Assembly: GCA_022360315.1 (NCBI GenBank)
Contig: JAKSDA010000293.1
Location: 1-64,000 of the forward strand
Direction: 5' to 3'
Length of the DNA stretch: 64,000 nt
Source: Pseudomonadota bacterium
GTDB taxonomy: Bacteria > Myxococcota_A > Polyangia > Haliangiales > Haliangiaceae
The translations under genes and the position numbers were made by a program. Positions within the stretch are counted from its first letter, which is position 1. Each line of letters begins with the position of its first letter. Positions 28,047 through 35,727 of the stretch are shown here, piece after piece. The notes beneath the pieces are model-generated. The model was not told the DNA's origin. It worked only from the letters and a program-made list of their open reading frames with translations, and made no database searches.

Positions 28047-28057
28047 AAAAACCGGGT

Positions 28058-28092
28058 AGTTTGTAGTCAACAGTAGTTTGGTAGTCAACAGT
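28058..28092. repeat. tandem direct repeat in divergent promoter gap
   Basis: AGTTTGTAGTCAACAGT followed directly by AGTTTGGTAGTCAACAGT, then a third partial unit AGTAG. On the minus strand each unit contains TTGACT, which could serve as a -35 box for the small membrane protein. It lies between the membrane protein and M23 peptidase starts. Confidence 0.55.
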
Positions 28093-28140
28093 AGTAGAGA
28101 ACAAGTATTTGCCGGCCAGTTTTTCCAGCGCTTGACGCAA

Positions 28141-29076
28141 ATGAGCTTTGCGGTCACTATTGCGCACGAACCGATGCAGGGGGGTCGATCAATTGCATTT
28201 ATCTCGCTGGCGTCTGTTGCTGCAGTGCTGGCCAATTCGTCGTTACCGGCTGCATCGTCGGCTTCTTCTTCGCTGCAGCCGATTTCCGGCCGGGCTCAGA
28301 TCACACCAGCGCAGCCAGAGCTTTCTGAACGCGCACTCGAAACCCCGGGCCTTGCCCAGCCAATCAATGCGCAGCCAGTCAACGTGCGGCCAGTCAATGA
28401 TCGGTTGCGCGCCTTTTCTTGGCCCACAAACGCCAGCGTGTTGCATTCAGTCGGCCATTGGTTGACTCACCGCTGGCGATATGTGGATCGCTGGATGACC
28501 CATGAGTGGTTCACTGATCCCGGTGCGGTGCTCCTGGTCTGGCTCACCTCCGGACCGTCGCGCCTATCTCCCGACAGCGGCGGACCTCGAGCCGCAATCG
28601 ATAGGTCCGAATTCAGTGCGCTGAAAATTCAGCCTATCGCCGGTGCGCAGAGTTCGGGATATGGCTATCGCCGCCACCCGATCAGTGGCCGGCGCAAATT
28701 TCACAGGGGAGTGGATTTCCGGGCCAGGCGCGGCACGCCGGTTCGCGCCGCTGGATCGGGGGTCGTGGTGGTCGCGAAGAGGCGGGGAGGTTACGGCAAA
28801 TTGGTCATCATTTCCCACGGAAAGGGCGTGGAAACGCGCTATGCACATCTGCACCGCATCGGGGTAAAAAAGGGCGAGGTCGTGGCTGCTGGCGAAGTCA
28901 TCGGAGCGGTCGGTTCAACAGGGCGTTCAACCGGTCCGCATCTTCATTTCGAAGTACGGCGATCCGGCAAGGCCGTGGACCCACATTGGGCGATGAGGCA
29001 ATCGCGCCGCGACGTCGCCGCTCGAGCGATCGGGGCCATCGTCGCCGCGGTCGATCGGCTGGCACAAAAACGCTAG
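28141..29076 (+). CDS. M23 family (LytM-type) metallopeptidase
   Basis: Exported peptidoglycan endopeptidase of about 311 residues. A signal-like hydrophobic stretch (AFISLASVAAVLANSSLPAASSAS) is followed by ~130 residues of low-complexity linker with repeated Gln/Pro/Val (AQPINAQPVNVRPVNDR). The C-terminal M23 domain has the zinc motif HRGVDF, the core GTPVRAAGSGVVVVAKRRGG, YAHLHRIGVKKGEVV and the terminal HLHFEVR, so the catalytic site is intact. The upstream preference RRHPISGRRKFH is typical. It may cut cell-wall crosslinks during growth or predation. The start could be 28141 or 28174; the ORF extends upstream without protein character. Confidence 0.9.
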   Translation: MSFAVTIAHEPMQGGRSIAFISLASVAAVLANSSLPAASSASSSLQPISGRAQITPAQPELSERALETPGLAQPINAQPVNVRPVNDRLRAFSWPTNASVLHSVGHWLTHRWRYVDRWMTHEWFTDPGAVLLVWLTSGPSRLSPDSGGPRAAIDRSEFSALKIQPIAGAQSSGYGYRRHPISGRRKFHRGVDFRARRGTPVRAAGSGVVVVAKRRGGYGKLVIISHGKGVETRYAHLHRIGVKKGEVVAAGEVIGAVGSTGRSTGPHLHFEVRRSGKAVDPHWAMRQSRRDVAARAIGAIVAAVDRLAQKR

Positions 29077-29105
29077 CCCGGGTCATTGTCATTCATCACG
29101 TCACC
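29076..29105 (+). repeat. R1 terminal repeat fragment
   Basis: gcccgggtcattgtcattca continuing tcacgtcacc matches the outer terminal repeat of the R1 element family with a 3-base insertion. It lies in the short gap between the M23 and ROK genes, just upstream of the GGAGG ribosome site of the ROK gene. Confidence 0.5.
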
Positions 29106-29119
29106 TCCCGGAGGGTGGG

Positions 29120-30004
29120 ATGATCGCCGCGATCGATATCGGCGCAACGACCATCAAGGCAGCGCTGGTCACTGCAACGGGCAATATCGAGTCCCGCGTC
29201 GAGGCTCTCACACCGAGTTCTGCCGGCAGTGACGCGGTGCTCGACTGTGTAGCCGACCTGGTTTTCGAACTGTCGCAATTGCATACACCGGTGGCGATCG
29301 GCGTGGGTTCTTGTGGCCTGGTCGATGCTCGAGGCCGCGTCGTGGAAACCACCGCGACCATGCCCGGCTGGGCCGGAACGGATATTCCCGCTGCGATCAA
29401 GCACCGGACAGGCTATTTCTGTACTGCCGACAACGATGGAAATGTCGCAGCACTGGGCGAAGCACTGTGCGGTGCAGGTCGCGGTGTCCGATCGCTGGCC
29501 ATGCTCGTCCTCGGCACAGGAGTGGGCGGTGGCATTGTCATCGATGGCCGCATATTTCACGGCGCCGGATCCATGGCCGGCACATTTGGCCATTTGTGCG
29601 TCAAGCCGGGTGGACGGACGTGTGCGTGCGGTGCTCGTGGATGTCTGGAAGCGTATGCGTCGGCCTGGGCCATGCGCCGGTATGCCGGACGAGACGCACA
29701 CGAAGTATTTGCCCAGGTCCAGACTGGAGACTCTGCGTTTGCCGAGCACATCGCCGAGGCAGCCGATGCGCTCGGCCTGGCATTGGCCTCGATCGCCCAC
29801 GCTCTCAACCCGGCGATGATCGTGATCGGCGGCGGTGTCGCCCGGGGATGGTCGCTCTTGGCCGGGGCCGCACTTGCTCGATTTGCAGACTCGACTCTGC
29901 CCTGTGCCCGCTCCTCGACCCGCATTGTCCCCGCGTCCCTCGGCTCCGACGCCGGAATCATCGGCGCGGCGATGTTGGCAGCTGGCAGTCTTGCTGCCAC
30001 CTGA
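29120..30004 (+). CDS. ROK family sugar kinase or regulator
   Basis: 294-residue cytosolic ROK protein. The N-terminal ATP-binding motif DIGATTIKAALV is followed by AIGVGSCGLVD, the NDGNVAALGEAL segment and the ROK signature LGTGVGGGIVIDGRIFHGA. The zinc site is intact: GHLCVKPGG then CACGARGCLEAYAS. There is no N-terminal helix-turn-helix, which favours an enzyme (glucokinase or N-acetylhexosamine kinase type) over a NagC/XylR repressor. The usual NDAN is changed to NDGN. A clear GGAGG lies 5 bases upstream of the ATG. It follows the M23 gene, but a repeat fragment separates them. Confidence 0.93.
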   Translation: MIAAIDIGATTIKAALVTATGNIESRVEALTPSSAGSDAVLDCVADLVFELSQLHTPVAIGVGSCGLVDARGRVVETTATMPGWAGTDIPAAIKHRTGYFCTADNDGNVAALGEALCGAGRGVRSLAMLVLGTGVGGGIVIDGRIFHGAGSMAGTFGHLCVKPGGRTCACGARGCLEAYASAWAMRRYAGRDAHEVFAQVQTGDSAFAEHIAEAADALGLALASIAHALNPAMIVIGGGVARGWSLLAGAALARFADSTLPCARSSTRIVPASLGSDAGIIGAAMLAAGSLAAT

Positions 30005-30115
30005 AGGTAGACTCCTTACTGGTCAAGCGATCAGGTATACACTCCGCGGGACTACTCGCATCGACCCTGTCTCGCCGGTGTCTCTCGAACTATATGAGAC
30101 TGTACAGAAACGGAA

Positions 30116-31936
30116 TTAGGTATTTCCCCGAATTTTGTCTTCCCGATCTGACACTGTCACATCGACGTACATTGCGTCGATTTCGCGGGCGTATTTCTCG
30201 GTGACCAGTCTGCGTTTGACGTTCAGAGTGGCGGTGAGCTCACCGCTCTCGACTGTAAAACGGTGCGGCAAGATCTTGAATCGCTTGATCGTTTCCCCAT
30301 TGGCCCGGTGACGATTGACCTCTTCGACGATGTCCTGCACCGCGTTGCGAAGCTCGACAATCTGGTCGATAGGCGCCTCCGGCAAACCGCGTTCGGCGAC
30401 GAATATGCCGGCAACCTCCTCGTCGAGGGCGAGCAACGCCGACAGAAATGGACGTCGGTCGCCGATGACCACGGCCTCGCCGATGAGCGGGTGGTCTTTG
30501 AGTGCGGCCTCGATACTCTCGGGCGCAATGTGGTTGCCACCGTTCGCGATGAAAATGTTCTTTTTGCGGCCAGTGATTTTCAAATATCCGTCGGAATCGA
30601 TCTCGCCCACATCTCCAGTGCGCAGCCAGCCATCGACCAGACTATTGCTGGTGGCGAGTTCATCCCTGTAATAGCCCATGAACAAGTTCGGTCCCCTGAC
30701 CAAAATCTCTCCGTCCTGGGCGATTTTGGCCTCGACCCCGTCAATCGGTTTTCCGACCGTGCCGAACCTGGTCTCCCCTATCCGGTTGAAGCTAGTCGGC
30801 CCACAGCTTTCGGATTGCCCGTACTGTTCGTGGATCACCAGGTCGAGAGAGGCAAAGAAGTCGATGACCTGTCGTGAAATTGACCCGGCGCCACTCACCA
30901 ACACTCTGGTATGGCGCAGACCCAGTGCTTTTTTGAGCCTGGTAAAGATCAGGTAGCTGGCGAGCTTATATTGTATGGTCAACAGCGCACCCAGCGACCG
31001 GCCGCAATTTTGTCGTTCGCTCACCCGTGTTCCAACCCGCCGGACCCAGTCGATCAGGGCTCTTTTTATTCCCTGAGTTCGAGCCAGCCTGGCTTGCACT
31101 GCAGCGTGATACTTCTCCCAAATGCGGGGTAGGCCGAATAGAATCGTCGGTTCGACCTCGCGCAGATTGTCGGACACTTTTGCCAGTGATTCAGCGTAAT
31201 AAACTGCTGCCCCGACTGTGATCGGGCAGTACATGGCAAGCGTCTGTTCGGCAATGTGGGACAGCGGCAAATACGATAGAATGCGGTCGCAGTCAGTCTG
31301 TTTCAACAATCCAACCTGGTTGTCGGAAGCCCAGGTCAAGTTACTGTGGGACAGCATTACTCCCCTGGGCGGCCCTGTTGCACCCGATGTATAAATAAGT
31401 GCAGCCAGGGACTCTGGCTCCAGTTCATCAATACATTGATCGAATTCGGCATCGGAAATCCCATCGCCATGGCTGTCGAAATCAGCCCAACTCATGACCT
31501 GGCGGTCTTCGACATGGGGAGCGTCCGCCATGAGGATTACATGCTCGAGCCGGGGCAACTCACCGCGCCTGTCGGCAATTTTTTGCCAGCTGGATCCGTC
31601 CTGCAATAAGACGACCCGAGCCTCGGCATGGGCGGCGATATATTGGATTTCCTCAGCCGAGCAAGCCGCGTAGATACCGGCTCCAGCGGCGCCAATACAC
31701 ATGGCTCCGAGGTGAAATATCACCCACTCGGGTCGGTTGAATCCGAGCATGGCGACCTTATCGCCCGGCCCAAGGCCCATGGCCATGAGCGATTTACCCG
31801 CTCGCCGCACCTGGCCAACATAGGACTGCCAGTCGATTGACCGCCAGTGTCGGTCAGTTTTGACATGGTAAGCAGGCTCCGCAGGACGAAGGTGGAGCTG
31901 ATTCATCAGGCGGGCGGGAATCGTGTCAGCGCGCAT
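30116..31936 (-). CDS. long-chain fatty acid--CoA ligase (AMP-binding)
   Basis: About 606 residues of an FadD15-type acyl-CoA synthetase, activating fatty acids through acyl-AMP at the membrane face. Landmarks include WVIFHLGAMCIGAAGAGIYA, the P-loop IYTSGATGPPRGVMLSH, YLPLSHIAEQ, HEQYGQSE, WLRTGDVGEIDSDGYLKITG and GRKKNIFIANGGNHIAPE. The phosphate loop departs from the usual SGTTGxPKG (Ala for Thr, Arg for Lys), and the C-terminal catalytic region reads ELTATLNVKRR with the lysine kept. I chose the ATG at 31936 (AGGA nine bases upstream) over the ORF start at 32011. It is convergent with the ROK gene. Confidence 0.93.
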   Translation of the reverse strand: MRADTIPARLMNQLHLRPAEPAYHVKTDRHWRSIDWQSYVGQVRRAGKSLMAMGLGPGDKVAMLGFNRPEWVIFHLGAMCIGAAGAGIYAACSAEEIQYIAAHAEARVVLLQDGSSWQKIADRRGELPRLEHVILMADAPHVEDRQVMSWADFDSHGDGISDAEFDQCIDELEPESLAALIYTSGATGPPRGVMLSHSNLTWASDNQVGLLKQTDCDRILSYLPLSHIAEQTLAMYCPITVGAAVYYAESLAKVSDNLREVEPTILFGLPRIWEKYHAAVQARLARTQGIKRALIDWVRRVGTRVSERQNCGRSLGALLTIQYKLASYLIFTRLKKALGLRHTRVLVSGAGSISRQVIDFFASLDLVIHEQYGQSESCGPTSFNRIGETRFGTVGKPIDGVEAKIAQDGEILVRGPNLFMGYYRDELATSNSLVDGWLRTGDVGEIDSDGYLKITGRKKNIFIANGGNHIAPESIEAALKDHPLIGEAVVIGDRRPFLSALLALDEEVAGIFVAERGLPEAPIDQIVELRNAVQDIVEEVNRHRANGETIKRFKILPHRFTVESGELTATLNVKRRLVTEKYAREIDAMYVDVTVSDREDKIRGNT

Positions 31937-32200
31937 GCAATCCGATCCTGGGGAGATCGCGACGGTATTGCAACTCCGGTCGCGCGAGATCCCGGCAATT
32001 GGGCCCGGCATTCATGTCGGGTCGATACCGGTATACCAAATCGGGTCCTCCTTATGGGCACTTCTCCATTCCCCGAAACCAAGTATTGAAATCATTCAGT
32101 TTTTCGGGCAAAGGCCGCGATTGGCGAATCAATGCTCCCGGCTGGTCTGTGCACAGAGCCAGTCTCTGCAGCTCCGTTAGCTCGCATTAGGCCCTCATTA

Positions 32201-32319
32201 GCCCGCATTATTTGCCTCGGCGTCTTCACCACGGCATTGTCGCGAGGTTGTAGCTGCTGAGGAGATTGACAAACGCCGGGCAGATACAACCGCAGTAGAT
32301 GGTGTGGTGAATAATGCGG
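32201..32319 (+). repeat. R1 element, internally deleted copy
   Basis: Left end has TTCACCACGGCA preceded by gcccgcattatt with a 12-base insertion. Then comes GTCGCGAGGTTG, and the right end is GGTGTGGTGAATAATGC. About 60-70 bp of the core found in full copies is missing. The ends form a terminal inverted repeat. Confidence 0.7.
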
Positions 32320-32614
32320 TCTAAAACATCGACCGAACTCTACGGTGCGGGCGGATTGGGGACAGGGAATCCTCATCTCGCAGAATGCGAGATCGAGTAG
32401 CACTTATTGAAACGTCAAGTGCCTGAACACAACAGAGGGGGTATATAGCGAAAAATAGAAACTCGCGTGTGGTTTCGGTCTGCGCAGCTATCTGCTTTCA
32501 ACAATTATTTCGTGCAGTTAAACACGGATATGCCCAACTCTACCAGGCCGAAAAAGCGGTTGGATGTGGGCCTTTGGCTGGCCCGAAAGCGATTGTGCTG
32601 TGCAGCGTATCTCG

Positions 32615-32695
32615 AAAAACCGGACCGAGTCAGGCGCAAGGCGCGCCGTGGCAACCGGCGAGCGAGCAGCTCCGGGCGGGAGTCCTGACCCGGAC
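32615..32695. repeat. palindromic element, copy 2 (related to 21989-22150)
   Basis: Shares AAAAACC, GGACCGAG, CAG and AGGCGCGCCG blocks in the same order as copy 1. The left arm gtcagg/CCGGAC pairs with CCTGACCCGG on the right. It abuts and slightly overlaps the next R1 element. Confidence 0.6.
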
Positions 32696-32868
32696 TATAT
32701 CATCGCTGCACTGTCGCGACGTCGCAGCGGCCGGGGAAGATCTGGCAAACGACCGGTGTCACACGCCGCAGGCACATTACAATACACAGGGTGCCACGAC
32801 AGAAGCGGCATTCTCAACGGTTCTCGACAGATGCCACTGCAGCCGGTGTCGTTTCCAATGATCCGGCC
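32688..32868 (+). repeat. R1 element, full-length copy
   Basis: About 180 bp. The left terminus is cccggactatatcatcgc and the right terminus GGTGTCGTTTCCAATGATCC. The core contains AGATCTGGCAAACGACCGGT and ACGCCGCAGGC, identical or nearly so to the copy at 34699-34876. Confidence 0.8.
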
Positions 32869-32904
32869 GAGCATCTGCCCTCTCTCACCAACCAGGTGAG
32901 TCTC

Positions 32905-32960
32905 CATAGCAGGGTTCGGAAACGTCCCGAACGCCGCTACCATTCTTGGCCAACTCCTTT
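32905..32960 (+). repeat. short dispersed repeat R3, copy 1
   Basis: Contains GCAGGGTTCGG, then CGAACGCCGCTACCATT and TTG. The same blocks in the same order occur at 34157-34215. It lies between an R1 and an R2 copy. Confidence 0.6.
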
Positions 32961-33006
32961 GGAGTACCTGCCGGAGCGTCCCCAAGGCCTGACTCGGCGC
33001 ATCGCC

Positions 33007-33178
33007 TCTCTACACATGATCACATCGGAGAGAATCCAACCTGATCATGCGCGGCCCGACCGCTTCGCGCCCGGGCTGTCATATGGGGCAAAGCCCCGGA
33101 CGACCGTACTCTCGGCCGTTGGCCTCGCAACAGGAACGCCTTGTCTGCTCGACAACTAATGCGTTCAGTTCAGTTCGG
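33007..33178 (+). repeat. dispersed repeat R2, copy b
   Basis: Contains tctacacatgatcac, CCTGATCATGCGCGGCCC, CTTCGCGCCCGGGCT, GGGGCAAAG, CGGACG, CTCGGCCGTTGGCCTCGCAA, GAACGCCTTG and AATGCGTT. It overlaps copy a (25507) in its right half and copy c (59798) in its left half, so it bridges the two. Confidence 0.75.
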
Positions 33179-33218
33179 ATCGCGCTCGGCTTGGTGAAAA
33201 CAAGTTTCCCAAATGCTG

Positions 33219-33650
33219 CTAGACTTTGCGGCGACGGCGTCGCTTGCCGCCACTGCGCCCGGCCCGGGGTTTACCGGTCGACGGATAGTAGCTGGTAGCA
33301 CGTTTTTGACCTTCGACCTTGATGGCATTGCTCTGCAAGAGCTTCTTGGTCGGCAGAGTGAGATCCTTGGTTGTGGTGCCGAGCGCCTTGGCGATGGCCT
33401 CCATCCGCTGGCCGGGATTTTCGCGGATGAATTCGAGTAAGGTGTCGGCGGTCTCCTGAATCTCCTCAGGAGACCGCTTACCGCTCTTTCGGCGGGTACG
33501 CGTGGCCGGTAGTGCGGCCTTGACCCCGCCACGGCGAACGCTGCCCAGCGCAGACTCCAAAGTCTCCTGGGCGGCCTTCTTGGCCAGGTCGGTGATTTCG
33601 CTGACGAACGCGTCAATACGTTCGTTTATCTCGCGCTGAAAATCGGGCAT
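33219..33650 (-). CDS. winged-helix, basic-tailed DNA-binding protein
   Basis: 143 residues. The N-terminal ~45 form a helix with heptad character (REINERIDAFVSEITDLAKK). There is a central basic linker (TRTRRKSGKRSPEE). Residues ~65-120 make a winged-helix fold: TADTLLEFIRENPGQRMEAI, AKALGTTTKDLTLPTKKLL, NAIKVEGQKRATSYYP. The tail is strongly basic (RAGRSGGKRRRRRKV). AAGGA lies 9 bases before the ATG. It resembles small myxobacterial DNA-binding proteins and could be nucleoid-associated. It is the only clear gene in a 3.7-kb repeat-rich region. Confidence 0.8.
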   Translation of the reverse strand: MPDFQREINERIDAFVSEITDLAKKAAQETLESALGSVRRGGVKAALPATRTRRKSGKRSPEEIQETADTLLEFIRENPGQRMEAIAKALGTTTKDLTLPTKKLLQSNAIKVEGQKRATSYYPSTGKPRAGRSGGKRRRRRKV

Positions 33651-33931
33651 AGAGAGTTCCTTTTGTCAGTTAGTGTGGGATTCGTTGGACGGGACCTTGG
33701 TGCCTCGGTAGTAGCCAGATCGGTTGCCGGCCTGTCAATGGGACCGTCTCCCGACGAATGGCGCCAGCCTTGCTCATAGCATGTTTGGCCCAGGAGCGGC
33801 CAGTGGTTGGTTGATAGCCCAATCGAGTGAAGCCATTGATCGAAGCCATCGCTCTTGATGTCATCGATCTCCAAATCCGGGGAGCGCACAATATACCTAT
33901 CGATCAACGGATCGACATGTAATCTACACAA
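33626..33931 (-). CDS. possible gene fragment upstream of winged-helix gene
   Basis: A 101-codon frame. Its first half (LIDRYIVRSPDLEIDDIKSD, GFDQWLHSIGLSTNHWPLLG) has natural protein composition; its second half does not and overlaps the winged-helix start. No family recognised. It may be a decayed gene or chance. Confidence 0.25.
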   Translation of the reverse strand: MCRLHVDPLIDRYIVRSPDLEIDDIKSDGFDQWLHSIGLSTNHWPLLGQTCYEQGWRHSSGDGPIDRPATDLATTEAPRSRPTNPTLTDKRNSLCPIFSAR

Positions 33932-34008
33932 GTTGAGTTAATGGGGCAAATCGCAATCGCAAAAAAATGTTCGCCGCCAACCCAATTCATCCCTGCGGAC
34001 GACGCTAG

Positions 34009-34080
34009 TCGGGATTTCTTGCCGTGACATTGTCGCCAGACCACACCCTGGGACGATGACGAAGGCGTATTGCAATACGT
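34009..34080 (+). repeat. R1 element, partial copy
   Basis: Left terminus gggatttcttgccgtgac, then ATTGTCGC and GGCGTATTGCAATAC in the expected order. The right half is missing. Confidence 0.5.
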
Positions 34081-34156
34081 CGAGAAGTCGGAGCAACAAG
34101 ACCTGCCATTTGTCCGTTCCGCCGCTCTAAAGGGAGGAGATAAGCGGCGGCCACAG

Positions 34157-34215
34157 TACCCGGCAGGGTTCGGGAAAATCTCGAACGCCGCTACCATTAT
34201 TGACATGGCCCTCGG
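34157..34215 (+). repeat. short dispersed repeat R3, copy 2
   Basis: GGCAGGGTTCGGGAAAAT, CTCGAACGCCGCTACCATTA and TTG match copy 1 at 32905-32960 with few differences. Confidence 0.6.
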
Positions 34216-34698
34216 CAAATTGGCAAAACCCTCCGCTATTGGGCAAAGCTCCCGGCCGGGGCACACAGAATGTGAGTCGGAGTCGACAGTCCGAGATCTC
34301 ACACTTGGTGGGCCGCCAGCAGCTGACTGCGAGCGGGCCACAAGAATGGCGAATTGATTTTACCGGGGGGGACTGACATTCGGGCACGACTCCAAATCTC
34401 GCCCCACCTGTCCAACCATTTTTGTGGCGATCGATGCGGACAATGCGAGCAGTGGACAGACAGTGTCCGGGAGAGAATGATTTTCTCGCATCAAACTCCG
34501 AGTTCTCGGAGTAGGACCCGCAGATGCCGACAGACACAGGCGTGCCGGCGTTTACTCCGCGGTTCCGTCCGCTCGGCAAACTGTGCGCAGCCCCCACCGG
34601 CCAATGTCGGGTTTGGACAAAATTGCAGTGAGCTGCAACTTTCCAGCACCGCGGTCTTCGATACTCGGAGTATCAATACGCACTCGCCTGGTCCAGGT

Positions 34699-34876
34699 CG
34701 GATTATTCATCACGGCACCGTCGCAAGGTTGCAACTGCCGAGACAGATCTGGCAAACGACCGGTGCCGCACGCCGCAGGCGTATTACGATACACCGGGTA
34801 CCGCGATGGGGGGACGGTATTCTCAAGGGTTCCCCGCAGATGCAACCGCAGCGGGTGTCGTCTTGACTAATCCGGG
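34699..34876 (+). repeat. R1 element, full-length copy
   Basis: 178 bp. The left terminal repeat is CGGATTATTCATCACGGCAC. The core has AGATCTGGCAAACGACCGGT, CGCACGCCGCAGGCGTATTA and GCAGATGCAACCGCAG. The right terminal repeat is GGTGTCGTCTTGACTAATCC. Confidence 0.85.
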
Positions 34877-35398
34877 CCAGGCTGGATACCGAACGCCGCT
34901 CGGATTATGTGATCGCTTGAGCCTCGCATGGGCTTACCGAGTCAGACTCTCGGCATAGTCGACGGGTCGATGTTGGCTTGGTAGTCAAACACCGGGGCAT
35001 GGTCGATGGGGTGAAGTCGACGAGCAGCCAGACATCCGGTGTGGTCATGGCCGAGGTTAGAGTGCGCGAGTGCAGAGTGTGTGGCATGTGCGGCCGTGGT
35101 TGGGTATCGCGAAAAAAAATCGCCCCGGCAATTAGAAATCCTCACCCTCATACAGTCAGCCGTTCCGCAGACTCGATCACGTGCTAGGTATTGTAGCTAA
35201 CGTCATCGAAAATACAAAAAAAAAGATAATCAAGTTGAGAGAGGGTTCGTGTGAGCGGTAACCGCGGTGGTGGGAGGCAATGTTTGGGGGATCGGCATTG
35301 AGCTCATGGGTAGTATCCGAATCCCCCTGCTCCTGCATGTAGCAGATAACCCCCGATAAGTATTCTAAATTTGAAGAGAAGAATCGAAGTTCGCGCCA

Positions 35399-35578
35399 GC
35401 CCGGATCATTCATCACGGCACCGTCGCGAGGTTGCAGCTGCCGAGCAAGATCTGACAAATGAGCCGAGCCGCGCGCCGCAGTCTTATTGCAATACAAGAG
35501 TGCCACGGCCACGGCGGTATTGCCAAAGGTTCCCGGCAGATGCGATCGTTGCAGGTGTGGTGGTGAATAATCCGGGCG
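35399..35578 (+). repeat. R1 element, full-length copy with best-preserved terminal repeats
   Basis: 180 bp. The left end GCCCGGATCATTCATCAC and the right end GTGGTGAATAATCCGGGC form a 24-bp imperfect inverted repeat with 20 matches. The core has GTCGCGAGGTTGCAGCTGCC and TTATTGCAATAC. No transposase is encoded, as expected for a MITE-like unit. Confidence 0.85.
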
Positions 35579-35703
35579 AGATGAATCCATACGTTTCACA
35601 AGGCGATCCATCGGAGTTGCCGTTCGATGTTTCAGCAGAGAGTGGGAGTCCAGAAGGATAGTTTGCCACGCCTGTATCCTCTCCTTTGCTGGACAAATGC
35701 ACA

Positions 35704-35717
35704 GGTATCTGGATACC
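35704..35717. promoter_or_regulatory. 14-bp palindrome GGTATCtgGATACC before helicase start
   Basis: A perfect 6-2-6 inverted repeat ending 10 bases before the ATG at 35728. It could be an operator or a hairpin over the ribosome site. Confidence 0.4.
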
Positions 35718-35727
35718 CTCCTCTGGT

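Larger units (their letters stand above)
31937..33218. other. repeat-rich intergenic region, left part
   Basis: About 1.28 kb without a credible gene. It contains two R1 elements, the second cruciform copy, one R3 copy and one R2 copy, all listed separately. Open frames (for example 32092-32403 and 32469-32861) run across the repeats and lack protein character. Confidence 0.7.
33932..35703. other. repeat-rich intergenic region, right part
   Basis: About 1.77 kb without a credible gene. It holds a partial R1, an R3 copy and two full R1 elements. AT-rich tracts occur near 33955 (caaaaaaatg) and 35205-35230. Open frames cross the repeats and look random. Confidence 0.7.

Noticed and set aside
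32469..32861. 130-codon frame in the repeat island
   Set aside because: Runs through the cruciform copy and an R1 element; not preserved among copies.
33626..33931. Strong gene call for the frame upstream of the winged-helix gene
   Set aside because: Only half has protein-like composition and it overlaps the real start; kept only as a low-confidence fragment.
32201..35578. CRISPR or tRNA cluster in the repeat-rich region
   Set aside because: Repeats are ~180 bp with terminal inverted repeats and irregular spacing; no cloverleaf or spacer pattern.
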